64,000 bases of DNA from Aureobasidium sp. EXF-3400 (taxonomy: Eukaryota; Ascomycota; Dothideomycetes; Dothideales; Saccotheciaceae): NCBI GenBank assembly GCA_024195585.1, contig SWBL01000022.1, positions 62,001-126,000 of the forward strand, written 5' to 3'. The first letter of the stretch is position 1. Every line of letters begins with the position of its first letter. The translations under genes and the position numbers were made by a program. Positions 43,124 through 54,599 of the stretch are shown here, one piece after another. Below the pieces are notes generated by a model. That model saw nothing but the letters and a program-made list of their open reading frames with translations. It had not been told where the DNA came from and did not search any database.

Positions 43124-46026
43124 GGGTTGGAGCAAGACTCCTCGGGGCCGGGTCCGAATATTGCTACCAGAGCCTACTTTTCCTGCTTGTCCTAGCCTAG
43201 TGCAACGAAGCCGCACCCTGAATGATGTAGCCATAGACTTAGCGGCATGCACGTTCGGATGTCACTCCAGTATGCCCCGCACATGCCATGAAACTGTTAT
43301 CTCGCCTCCATATTGGTCCTTTCTATATCCGAGCCATAGCAATCTACAACACCGACTTTGATATATTCCGGCAAGTTATCAGGACTGGCTGTAATCGAAC
43401 AGCACGAACGACACAACTGCGGTCTATAGAGTGAACACCTCTCAGATGCCGGACCCCTAAACCTGATGATCGGATTGCGGGATTCTAAGGTCAAGGCCAA
43501 CAGTTTTTGTACATGAACGGCAGGGTTAGCCTGAATCCTTTGCCGTCATGCCTGACTGTGTGAGTTTGAACGTCAAGATCCACATTCCTTTTGCATGCGT
43601 GTGCTTCCAATAGACCCACCCAGACGCGAGTGAATGCAATTTCAGCTCTGCTGCCTTTGCAGCGATACACTCCGTAAGTCTCATTCAGCCAGGACAATTA
43701 GTAAAAGATGTGTATCAGTCAATGTAGCCTTACATGAACGATCCTCCACTTATGGAGATTGAAAATACGACGTGTCCCGCGTGAGTAACCTGTCATTACG
43801 ACAAAGACGTCTCCAAGAGAACACAAATACCAAAGCACTTCAAGCTTTGACAGACAGGACTCGAAATGACCGAGCGCAGCATCGCGTAACGATCGAACCA
43901 CTAACGCAATCGTCTTTGCATGCGATACCGAAGGCCGATGAGCGTCGCGATCTTGAATCAGTGAACTTACCTACATAAAGTTTGAGCTCCAGACATTTTG
44001 GAACTTAGAAGTCTCTTCTAACCTGAGGTTCTCTGGTGAAGACAATTGCTTGTCAACACGAGAAACGCAAACTCCTAGATGTCGAATGGACAGAGGAGAA
44101 AAGGAAGAAGAGGAGGAAGAAGTATACGTCGGCTATTGACACCACGTGGACCATGTTGACGATCTCAGGCATACAGGTGCTTAATGACAATCTCGGGTCT
44201 GACTGACGATTCCTAACTTGTTCGGAGTACCCTTTTAGTCTCTATTTGGGAGGACCGGCGTGAATGCCGATTGATATATATGACTTTCCCGCACATGTCA
44301 CGATTCTCCTGCATCTCTTGGTGGGGCCAGTGCATGTCTCTTTCTTGACAGCAAGCTACTGGCAGGATCTGGGATTGTCGCTTGTGGTAGGCAAGTCACC
44401 CTCTGCCCAAGTTACCGAGATCGAAACAAATCGGGGTCAATCGCGATCACGTATCTGCTTTCTGGATTTGGTTGGCTGATGACTTTGGCATGCAAGATGC
44501 GCCATGATGCTTTTCGACGGCCATACTCTGGGCTTTCGGCAAGCTGTAGTTCTGACTGCCGTGGCAGTCGCAAAGAGTGTGTTGCTTTGCTTGCTTGCGC
44601 CAGAACGAGCGTCGGTCGCGAAAGAATGGCTCAGCGTTCAAAGCACTCTGTGTGCAGTAGTCGTCTGCCAGAAGATCGGTAATCAAGTTCCTTTCTTTGT
44701 TGTGCGATATTTGACCGAGGCGGCCCGATATCTTATTGGCATTCATCCTTGTCCAAATGGTCGATCTTGTCGTCTGACACCTGGTGTTTTTGCTGTTCTA
44801 CAAAACTCGGACTGCAGGCCTTGACTTGATGTTGGTAGAGAAAGAGCTTACCTGTGACTTGCCAGCTGCGCAGTGCATCAGTTTCAGCTGGTGTTCACAA
44901 GGATCCCAACGTCTTCCGGAAGTCGAACGCATGAGAGTTCCGCTCTGCTGTACAGATGGTCTAACTGTCTAAAACGACTGCCGAGAATCATTTCTCAGAT
45001 CACTCAAGCATTGCGTATATCCGTGCGCACCGCCGATGGATCGCGAAGATTGTTGCATTGATCTGGAGCTGTTGTTCTGTGGGACAAATGATGTTGCAGT
45101 TGAAAATTATCGGGAACGAGTTGGTTACGGTATCTTTCGAATCCGCTTTCTCGAGCTGAAAGAAGCTCGTATATGTGGGGACGTTGTTCACATGGTAAGA
45201 CGCACACGGCGGAGAGCGAGGGGCTGAATGGTTGTTCAAGATCGGGAACAACGACGCGGCGACTTCCGTCAAACAAATGTCTTGACCAGCTTCGAAACAC
45301 TGACTCTTCCCTATTGGTGAGATGTTCAGTGTCGAGATGTGAAACACAACTGACTGCGGTCAGCAGCAACCCAAAAGTAGATCCGCAAGTCGCTATGCTG
45401 GAGAATGAAGATCGTGCTTTCGCGGAGTAAAGAGCGGCTCCAGACAAGAGATTCAGCGAGTATGAGATCGTACGAAACCCTGCGGAGGTACTGTTTTCGG
45501 GCGGCGAAACTAATGTACAGACTAGTAGAAGAAATATGGACTGAGCGAAAGCAAAACGCAGGGATTTGAATAACGCAGATATTTGATTGGCCGGAAGATG
45601 GCCTTCAGATACACATGCCCGGTTTCAGGGAATGGACTTTGCTTGTTATATGTTTCCAGGGTCCATCGAACTGCAGTTCGAAGTGAGTGGAGACACATGA
45701 CCCGGAAGAGGAGCGTTGAAAAGAGATCGAACGAAAGACCCAGCGCGTAGCCGTTTCTTACGACAGGCTGATCTCCCCCCTAGCTGTTTAAAGATTGCTT
45801 AACTGGATTCCAATACAATGCGATGCCGGCTGCGTAAACCAGGAATGCAGGATTGAATACAGACCCGGGGTCGCCTGCTGCGCTCGCTTGGTTATGTGAA
45901 AGGATTGTGCTGCAAACTTCAATGTCCTTGTTCCGAGCGAGAATTGTATGAACTTTAGGCCTGTGAATGTCCGATCAGATGGCAAAGCTGATTGCTTAAC
46001 CACATTGACCTTCTTTACCAGTAGGC
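43124..46026. other. Gene-poor 2.9-kb region
   Basis: No gene recognised. Several 60-150-codon frames (for example 44504-44824 + and 45004-45447 -) lack splice context and family resemblance, and their frames overlap on both strands. The block between the mobile element and MED18 could be old decayed sequence. Confidence 0.45.
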
Positions 46027-46822
46027 TTATCGAACACGAGTATCGAGTGACAATCTTTCAGGCACCTTCATATCAATGGATCCCTTCATCAGATCCCTGA
46101 ACGCACCTAGCTCATCAGAAGCAGTCGACACCAGATTGGGCTTCGTACGATCGTCTATGCGAACACATGCCTCAAGGACGAATGCACCGCTGACGTCCAA
46201 GGGTTTGAGAGATTCCAAGGTAGGTAGCGCAGTCAAAGGGTTCTGTTGAGGCATATCACCTGCCCGCAAGAGACGGAATAATGTAAGTACCATGTTCTTG
46301 TGCACAAATCTGTGGCCTTCGATGAAGAACTCATTCACAAACCTACAGTAGTCAGAGATTGGACGTGAAAACTTGTGTTTGGAAAAGCAAGGATTACCCG
46401 TTGTTGGTAGGATCCAGGAAAAGGCGTAGTTGATCATTGCCCAGTGCAGTATCTGTTGCTTGTCGTAGAACGATAGTCTTGGTCTCAGGTTCTGGAGTCT
46501 CTTGTGTCTTGAGCCTCCATGTATATGCAGGCCGACTGACACTTCCGTTATCGTCAGACTCGAGCAGAATTGCGGAGTCCTTGCCAAACTCAGACTGATG
46601 GAGTTGACGGACGAGATGTTGGAACGTAAGAGGCTGAGGTTTGACGGGCTTGTTTGGGAACTTTTTGTTAGGCTTATTATCTTGAGCTGAGCGCATGGGC
46701 CTGTAGATCAGATGTCTCTCGAACAGAGTCTGAGGTTGCATGGCAGCAATACCAGCGAGGATCTTGAGGACTTGGTCATGGCGCTCGAGAGGCACCTGGC
46801 CATAGAGCAAAAGCTCATGCAT
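46027..46822 (-). CDS. MED18: Mediator complex subunit 18
   Basis: Head-module subunit of the Mediator complex (yeast Srb5/Med18), linking activators to RNA polymerase II. Model: complement(join(46027..46342,46398..46822)), 246 aa, with a 55-bp intron (GTAATC...CTGTAG) that joins LDPTNNG to FVNEFFIEGHRFV. The start MHELLLYGQVP is the family's signature N-terminus, followed by HDQVLKILAGIAAMQPQ and LFERHLIYRP. The middle holds a lysine/proline-rich loop and the C-terminal half SGAFVLEACVRIDD. Length fits fungal Med18. The frame is open upstream to 47017, but with no family match there, so 46822 is chosen. Confidence 0.92.
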
Positions 46823-47660
46823 TGCACGTGAGACGGAGTGGTAGCGAAGACGGCTAAGCGAGCCAAAAGTTCGCACCTTCAAGTAGGATGATTGTCTGTT
46901 TGGTCGATTACACGTTGTCACTCTGATAATGAAGCAGATTTGACGAAAGTGGACAGGCCGCCGGGATGTCGGCAATAATGTTCTGATTTCTTTCCAGATG
47001 TTTTGGCGGACTGGCAAAAGCGGAACAGAGGCGCAATAGGCACGACGGATGAAGTGACGAGAGGTCGGCTTACCCCGTGGAGGAAAAGACGGAGCTGGTG
47101 GAGAGAGTCGGCCGAAGAGAAGACCGAGGAGAAGTTCGGTTGCGTGGTGGGATGTCGGGGAACAGCGACCGAATGCTCGGAGGCAGCAAAGATAAGGCAG
47201 GATGATTGACGCTTTGTCAGAGGGGCTTGTCAGGGGCGGCTCTTCAGGCAGAAAAGGCGTTCGCTGTGGGCAAACGAGTGGTTGAAAGTCGAGCCGGCGG
47301 AGGTCGGGTATTCAGCGCGGCCGATGTCGTCTTCGCGTTGTTGCAGGAGCGGCGTGATACGCAGGCCATCTCACACCATGCCTGCTCCTTCCACAGCATG
47401 ATCCATAATCCATTCACCTGCCCCGCACCCACGTCCTTTTGTACAAATTTCTTCTCTCCCTTGTGAACTCTGTCACCTTCTCTCGACTTTTCCACCTTAA
47501 ACAAACTCCGAACTCCATCACCACCAAAGCCCGACTCGCCAATCTCGGCACGCCCAGCTCCACAGCTTCCAACTTTCCCCCAAGACTCGATCACTCCCAC
47601 TCCCGACTTCATACCCACACGTCAACTCGTACAACCCACAACCACACCACATCTTCCAAA
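46823..47660. promoter_or_regulatory. Divergent promoter region, MED18 and KGD4
   Basis: 838 bp between two divergent starts. The KGD4 side (about 47440-47650) is strongly pyrimidine-rich (TTCTTCTCTCCC, CACCTTCTCTCGAC) and then A/C-rich (ACCACACCACATCTTCCAAA before the ATG), the common fungal promoter-leader pattern. No coding feature seen. Confidence 0.5.
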
Positions 47661-48077
47661 ATGAACGCTACACGCACCCTCTTCGCTCGCCAGCCCATGA
47701 TCCGCTTCCTCGGCAAGAGATCAATCCCCAGCAGTTCGTAGCCTCACGTCAAAGCTTCCACCACCCCGTCTAACACACGCGCAGAGATTGACCACACTCC
47801 TCACGCTCACCCCGCCGCTCCCACCTCCGACCTTCCCGAGTCTTTCGCTTCCTACAGACAAAAGGCCCAGCAGCACGGTCCTCTGCACCGCCATACCGCC
47901 GCTAGCCAATACGGCGGCTTCGTCGGCGGCAAGCCCGGAAAGTCGCTCGGTCCTGTTGAGCCTGCATCCGGAGAGTTCTTCGACCGCAGCGACCTGCCCG
48001 CCCGCTTTGCCAGAACCTCATGGTCGGCAGCTGAGATCGAGGCCATCGAGTCTGGTGGTGCCAGCATGTTCGCATAA
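47661..48077 (+). CDS. KGD4: KGD4/YMR31-type alpha-ketoglutarate dehydrogenase component
   Basis: Small mitochondrial protein of the MRPS36/Kgd4 family (yeast Ymr31). It recruits the E3 subunit to the 2-oxoglutarate dehydrogenase E1-E2 core; it was formerly taken for a mitoribosomal protein. Model: join(47661..47733,47785..48077), 121 aa. The N-terminus MNATRTLFARQPMIRFLGKR is a good presequence. Downstream are DHTPHAHPAAP, SFASYRQKAQQHGPL, FFDRSDLPARFARTSWSAAEIEAIESGGAS and the terminal MFA. The intron donor is GTTCGT rather than GTRNGT; it is chosen because it alone gives an open frame with the CGCAG acceptor, so the residues at the junction (PS-KIDH) are slightly uncertain. Confidence 0.85.
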
Positions 48078-48734
48078 ACGACCCAAAACTCCCCTTTGAT
48101 GAACCAAAAGTCTTTTTAGCCATGTGCAATCAGGAAAAGCGAGCGTCTGCAGGCAAGCGCTGCATCCTTCTTATGCCAATCCCATCTTCACAACCTTTAC
48201 GACGATCGATTTCCACGGACACAACATGATTTCGGCCGCAATACCCAGGAGCCTGCCACATTGCACACGAGCAGATACGCCACGGCGTGCCAGACATCCC
48301 CGCGCCGATTGCTTGCTGGCGATTTGCTGGTGGTGACCAGCGCCACGACAAGACCTGAACGTCTTCAAGAGATCGAAATGTCGAATCCTTGGTCCTTCAG
48401 TTATGTACATAGGCTGCACTTTACAAGCTACTAAGCTACCGTGTCAGCTCGACCAAGAAATCAAACTAGTATCCATTATAAAATCTGAAAACCTGACATC
48501 TATTTACCTGTGAACACGCATGTGAAAGTCGCTCTTCGTTCCTGCCCACCTAAAGTATTTCCCAAAACGGCCAACATTAATCACGAATCACGTGGAAGGG
48601 CGCGACGCAGACACGTCTTCCGCTCGCCTTGCCTGGAGCAATTTCACAAAGTGAACAATGTGATGCTGTTTGCTAGAATACGAGCACGCAGGTTCCACTC
48701 ATCGTCCTGCAACTTCACCTCTGCGTACACAAAC
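48078..48734. other. Intergenic, KGD4 to PNKP
   Basis: 657 bp containing the KGD4 3' region and the promoter of the polynucleotide kinase gene. Nothing else recognised. Confidence 0.5.
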
Positions 48735-50688
48735 ATGCCGCCTACTCTCAAGCGTCTGGCTACCGAGGATGGTAGCGTCTCGCCCCCACCACTGAAGCGC
48801 ACAGCACCCACGCCCAGTACAACCACAAGTATTATATCAAAGTTGCCAAACAGGAGAGAATTATGAACTGACGAGTGACCAAGGCTCGGCGGTTGCCAAT
48901 TTCTTTAAGCCAGCCTCTCAAAAGGATCCTGAAAAGGTTGCATGGAAGGTCATCGACAACACACTGCTGTACTGCAAGTATGACAAGATCGATAGCTTTG
49001 CTGCAGACAGACCACGTAAAATCGCAGCCTTTGACTTTGTATGCTAGTTTCCACAGTCCGATAAAGCAGTCTCTAACACTCGTAGGATTCCACCCTCGTC
49101 GATACCAAGTCAAGCAGTAGATTTGCCAGGGATGGCGATGACTGGAAATGGTGGCATAGTAAAGTACCCTCAAAGTTGAAGCAACTTGCTGAAGATGGGT
49201 AAGCATATACATGCTGTGCTATAGAACCAACAACTAACAGTCTCAGATTTCTGCTAGCGATCCTCAGCAACCAAGCCGGGATCAGCATGAACAGTGCCTC
49301 AAAGACGGTCAATTCAGACAAGAAACGACTTGCCGACTTCAAGCAGAAGGTCAAGAATGTCTTGACACAACTCGACCTGCCTATCGTGCTCTATGCAGCC
49401 ACCGACAAAGACAAGTTCCGCAAACCACGCACAGGAATGTGGGACAAACTGCTGGAAGCACAAGGTCTGACACAAGAAGGCGATGTCGACCTCGAGGCTT
49501 GCTGCTTCGTTGGAGACGCAGGAGGTCGTACAGCAACCTCAAAAAGCATCAAGGCAGACTTCTCTTGCTCAGACAGGTCCATCTTTTCTTGCCTCCACAC
49601 ATGATATAATGCTAACAACTTACAGAGATCTGGCCAGCAATGTCGGCATCAGATTCATGACCCCAGAGGAGTTCTTCCTTGGAGAAGATCCTCGATCGTT
49701 CACTCGCACGTTCGATCCAACCGCACACATTTCGCCAGTCCCGACGAGCAAGACACCTGCCAGTAGGTCTAAGTATACACCACGAGCTTCGTAGTAGTGT
49801 TGACATCCCGCAGACCCGACAGTCTTCGCCAGGAAGAACGATCTCGAGCTCGTCATCTTCTGTGGGAGTCCCGGAGCAGGAAAATCGACCTGGTTCAAAG
49901 AAAATCTGAAGCCTCTCGGCTACGAGCGCGTCAACCAGGACTTGCTCAAAAGCGTGCGTCGTGCTCCTTCTAGCGCTCTATCCTGACCTCGAGTTGACGA
50001 AAACACAGAGAGAAAGGTGCCTTAAGGTGGCCAGGGAACTGCTTGAAGACGGAAAATCGGTGGCAGTTGGTATGTTTGCTCCTGTAACCAGATTCGAGGA
50101 CAACACACTGAATGCTTCAATCCAGACAACACCAATGCAGACGTCAAGGCTCGCGAGTATTGGACTGACCTGGCAAAGTCGCTCGAGATCCCAATCCGAT
50201 GCGTGCATTTCACAGCGCCTTCCAAACTGTGCGAACACAACGACGCCTTCCGATCAATTGGTGGGCAAAAACTAGAGGTACGCATACACGCTTCGCGAGC
50301 TGCAGGATGCCGTGAAGACTATGCAGCATACTGACACTTCGGATTGGCGATCAGATGAACCCAGAATCGAGGATTATGCTACCGAGACAGGCATTCACTG
50401 GCTTTGCTGCTAGATACAGTCCTCCAACCCTGGACGAGGGGTTCGTCGATATTACCCAGGTCGATTTCAAGGTGCGTTGTAGATCCATTCCTTCCCGTGT
50501 GCCGGCCTGGCAAGAGTCGTGATCCCGTCGACTCTCTATGGACTCGTCCCCGGTTCGAACGATTGTGCAGCTCTACAGCTACGTGCGCACCTGAGGACCA
50601 CCGAAGATCATCCGCTAATCAGATGTCGACATGACAGTTCTCTGGGACCGAGGAGCAGAAGACCGCGTGGTCGAAGTTCTGGGTTTAA
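48735..50688 (+). CDS. Bifunctional polynucleotide kinase 3'-phosphatase (PNKP)
   Basis: DNA end-repair enzyme that removes 3'-phosphates and phosphorylates 5'-OH ends (human PNKP, S. pombe Pnk1). Ten exons: join(48735..48828,48884..49038,49086..49198,49247..49576,49626..49762,49814..49953,50009..50069,50126..50277,50355..50471,50638..50688), 449 aa. The N-terminus is a short polar tail without an FHA domain, as in Pnk1. The HAD phosphatase motif AAFDF-DSTLVDT spans the intron 2 junction; ILSNQAGI and FVGDAGGR follow. The kinase half has Walker A CGSPGAGKSTWF, ERVNQDLLKS, CLKVARELLEDGKSVAVDNTN, CVHFTAPSKLCEHND and PTLDEGFVDITQVDFK. The last exon has 17 codons (FSGTEEQKTAWSKFWV) after a 166-bp intron; intron 4 uses a GTCCAT donor. 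Every junction keeps the frame. Confidence 0.93.
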
Positions 50689-53600
50689 GACATTGCGGAG
50701 AAGCATCCGGACTTCCACCTTTTGGCCAGAACGTCCCGCGAACGCCGAATACGACAACACATCTTTGGGAGCAAGTCTGGGCGACACCGATAGCCATTCG
50801 CGAAGTGGCAGAGTCTAGAAAGGAAGGTCCGTCTGGTAAATCGCTTCGAGATACCACTTCTTCAACTCGACGCATGATTTGTATTCTTCCGGAGCCCTTA
50901 TCATAATTTGCAAGGTCTACCCGAGTCTGCCCATGGTGACATCGTTCGACGGTGGGACTTGAGGCGCCTGAGGCAGCCAACACTATTCTAGATCAGTTCA
51001 ATCGACCGAGATGGCGTTTATTCCGTAAACCGCACAACAGAGTTTCTCGAACTATAGCTCACGACATGGATCAGACCCTTCGAAACGGGTAACCGATTTG
51101 CAAGTTGCAGGACAGGGCGGACAGAGAAAGAAAAGAGGAGTAAGGGCAAGAGCGTGCAGGTTGTTGGGGATGCGGCTTACGAGGTTTGATGCTACGGGAT
51201 CTCTCCTTCTGTGCCCAGCACGTCGGAACCGAGGGTCGATTAGATCTTTTGCTATCGAATCTCCATCTATAACCCGAAACCTTCTGCGTGTACAACGATA
51301 CAACAGTCCCTTACCGTTCACTGAAAGTCAACTCGGTAGAGGCGTCTGGACAGGGTTACCCCTTGCGGCGCTGCGATGCGAGACACGGAAACACAAGCCA
51401 AGCAAGCCTCTTTGCATTCATCCGCCTTTTATCCTATTCAACTAGTTATGGCAGGCTTTATTACAGGGATGAATGCATAAATATTCGAGTCTTTGACAAG
51501 ACTTTTGTCTCGATTGTCTTGCCGCGGTGAACGGGAGGAAAAGACAAGCAGAAGCCGCCTCAGCTGCTGCGCCTGGTTTGCTTCGCTTAGCTTTCGGGTT
51601 GCTCTATCGTTCAACCATTGTTGGATGAGAAGGGACTCTAGCTATCCGCAATGATGGTGGAATCCTTTGGGCGTTCACGTCTTCTGTGTCTTTTCGCACC
51701 TTCTTCTTTTGTATAAGGATACCGAGCCTTACAAAGCAATAGTCGATTTCCCTAGTGAAGAAAGAGGTGGAGGAGCTGAGGATGATCAACGACTTCCACA
51801 GAAAATCGTTGAAGTTTGACAGAAAATCCCGAGGGGTGGTGAGTAGGGTTGTCAAAACATTGATGACGAGCAGAGCAGAACAGTCAAAGTATCGAGGAGC
51901 AGATTCATCGAAGATTGACCGTGTTCAAGAGATACTCGAGTAGAATCCCCTCTAGCCGCGCAATCAAGTAGGACGTAATCCGTACGAACGTGATGCGGGC
52001 CTCTATCTTGGCTTTCTTTTCCCGTCGGCTGTGTGCACTCATTGATCATGCTGCACTTAATTCTTTATCTTGCAGTCTACAAATCGTCTGCGAACGAATC
52101 GTCTTGCAGTCTTCCATTTCATCATCATCACCTCAATGGTCGAATGGATGTTCGGTTTGAGTTGTTCACCTTCTGTCACTATGCATATACTTTTCTAATT
52201 GCAAGCCGCTTGTACCTGATGTACATTGTTCACACATCCACCGATCGGGTTCGACTGCCCAGGCTACCCTCTTCGTGCAAACAGAGTTTTTGGCCCTCAA
52301 CGCAATCCGTTAGGGACTCGTGGTCGACGGCCGCGCCGGCGAAGAACCGAGGGTGGGCATCGCGCGGAGTCGGCCTTTTTGTTTTCTCACTAATCCGCAT
52401 TTTGCTCGTTTTTTTCTCTGCTGATGAACGGGGAATTCCTCTGGCGGCGCCGCTGGGACCGCGAGCGAGTAGTAGTGTCGGTTCATGAATATGCATCGTT
52501 AGCGTCAGATGCCAACCATGTCGCTACATAACTGTCAAAAAGGACGGTTCGGCTGCGAACCCGCGGCTTGTCCACCTTCCTGCCGGTTGCATGCTTTTCA
52601 TGACTCGGAATGGAGCAAAGGGACAAACGTAGAAGACGCTGGCCAAGCGAGAGACTTTGGATTCATCACGTTGAGGTATCTGCTGGCTGGCTGGTTTCAG
52701 GCTTTCTACATGGGCCGATACAGTACTCTGCATGCTGTCGTCAGCAAAACTCAGTGCGTCTATCGGTGTTTCAACAATCTGGTCTGCTGGGGCGATGTTG
52801 GGCTGCTTGGGCATCTGCCTCCCAGGTTGCTGGATCTCTTTGTCGTGAAAGTTCCTCGCTTCCCGTACCTGATCGGTGCAGATGCATCGAATCCTATGGT
52901 TCGAGTGGAGTTGCCCGCAGGGTCGGCGTCCCCGCTGCATAGTCAGAAAAGGCCCACGCGACCATACGGTGTGCAGCTGCCTTCACAAAGAACAAAGACT
53001 TGACCTCTAAAGACTCGAACCGTTCAATCGTGAAACAGGAGGGCAAAAGGACTCAAGTCTCTCCGAAACCCCATTCTACAGAATGCCGTTGAGGTACAAT
53101 GCAGCTAGAGCCGCTGCATCTGCAAGGACGAACAATGAAGAGCTGGGGTGGGTACACAGAGACAGACGACAAGGGCAGAAAGGCGGGAGAAGGCACACTT
53201 GCAGCGGGAAAGATGTCCCGACCTGCGTTAAAGCCAGGTTGAGTTTCCTTGGACTGCCAAAGCGAAAAAAGAAGATTTTGTCTACTTGCCGAAAGGACGG
53301 CGTCTTGGGTGCGACGTGACTGGTTAGAAATCTTTCATTATTTTTCCCGAGTTTTTGCCAAAGGGTTTTGTGTCTCTGTTTTCTTGCCCTCTTGCTCCAC
53401 CGCGGCTGTCGGTGGGTTTGTAACGCCGTAACTAAACCTTTTGGCACACGAGGTTGAAGCGTGCATGCCTTTCGTCATTTGGTCCTAGCTCACATGTGGC
53501 CGTCGGTCTGGCCGTTCGTACCTGCGCGCGCTTAGAGTCGAAGACGACGAACAGATGACAGAATGCTTTGGAGGTGTCTGTTTGAAACTACAGCAGACAG

Positions 53601-54599
53601 GGGAAAGCAGAGAGACACGGGACGGACAAGCAAAGACAGACCCTGCAGTGGAAGCTGTAGACAGAATAGAGGGTCAAGCCCAAGGGTCTCTGTAGATGGT
53701 CAGGACTGACGGAATGGACGACGTGCTGCCAACACCTGATACATAGCATCTAAGCGTGACTACTTGGGGCCACAATTCCAAAGCGGCAGTTGTGGAAGGT
53801 CGTTGAATGACGGGGCGTACAACAAGGTGTTCGTCAACCCGAAGGATTTGACGGTTCTGGAGCGTCGAGGTTGTACGTGTGGCCGTTACATGACAGACAG
53901 AAGGGCACACACGGCGCAAAGACAAGGGACCTCTGTCTTGTGTATCTCGTGCACCAGGTTTGCGCAGGTGAGAGTTTCGATGGCAATATGCCTCGACAGG
54001 TGCCAGCATCGGCTACGGCTGCAGGTGGCTGGTTGATTGCAACAAGGGTGGTTGTTTTCCCGCTAGGCGCTTGTCTGGTGGAGGATGGAGAGGGGCCACA
54101 TGTCTGCTCCGCGCCCACGGGCCTGAGCTCTCCGATGGTGACTACAGCGAAGGTTCAAGCATCAAAAATGCCATGGGACCCGCACGCTAGGGCCCAGTCT
54201 CTATTTTGCAACTCCGACTGATCTTTGATCGCCTGCGTCTGGCTTGCCCAACTCCAGCTCACTGTGCTGCTGCGCTTGTCGCCGTTTTGCTCTGAGACAT
54301 CTTCTTCACCATCACCCTCTGCAACCTTTCTCCCCTCTCCCTCCCCCTCTGTTCCAGCGACTATCCTACTAGGCGCATCAAACTGTCAGGTTTGACGTGC
54401 AGCCAACGGACGTCCGGCGTTTACTCTCTGCATCCACCCTCTGCTCATCCGGACGTGGCTGCTTGGCTCTGCACCATTTCTCTGGCCTCGCCCCGACTTC
54501 CAATCCAGGCATTCAATCAACTCACACGACACACCATTATGCTATTTGCATTCGGTTTATAGTCAGGACGCTGTCGTCCAAGTTTTCCGGTAGAAAATC
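50689..54599. other. Gene-poor 3.9-kb region
   Basis: No gene recognised. Scattered open frames (for example 52033-52488, 52509-53003 and 53871-54221 on the plus strand) have no family resemblance and are opposed by frames on the other strand. The final ~350 bp look like promoter and leader of the following gene. Confidence 0.45.
54297..54356 (+). promoter_or_regulatory. Polypyrimidine (CT) promoter tract
   Basis: A strongly C/T-rich run (…CTTTCTCCCCTCTCCCTCCC…) about 250-300 bp before the start of the next gene. CT boxes of this type mark transcription starts in many filamentous fungi; no TATA box is evident. Confidence 0.4.

Noticed and set aside
50551..50570. GGTTCGAAC, tRNA B-box-like string inside the last PNKP intron
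   Set aside because: No matching A box, acceptor stem or cloverleaf around it.
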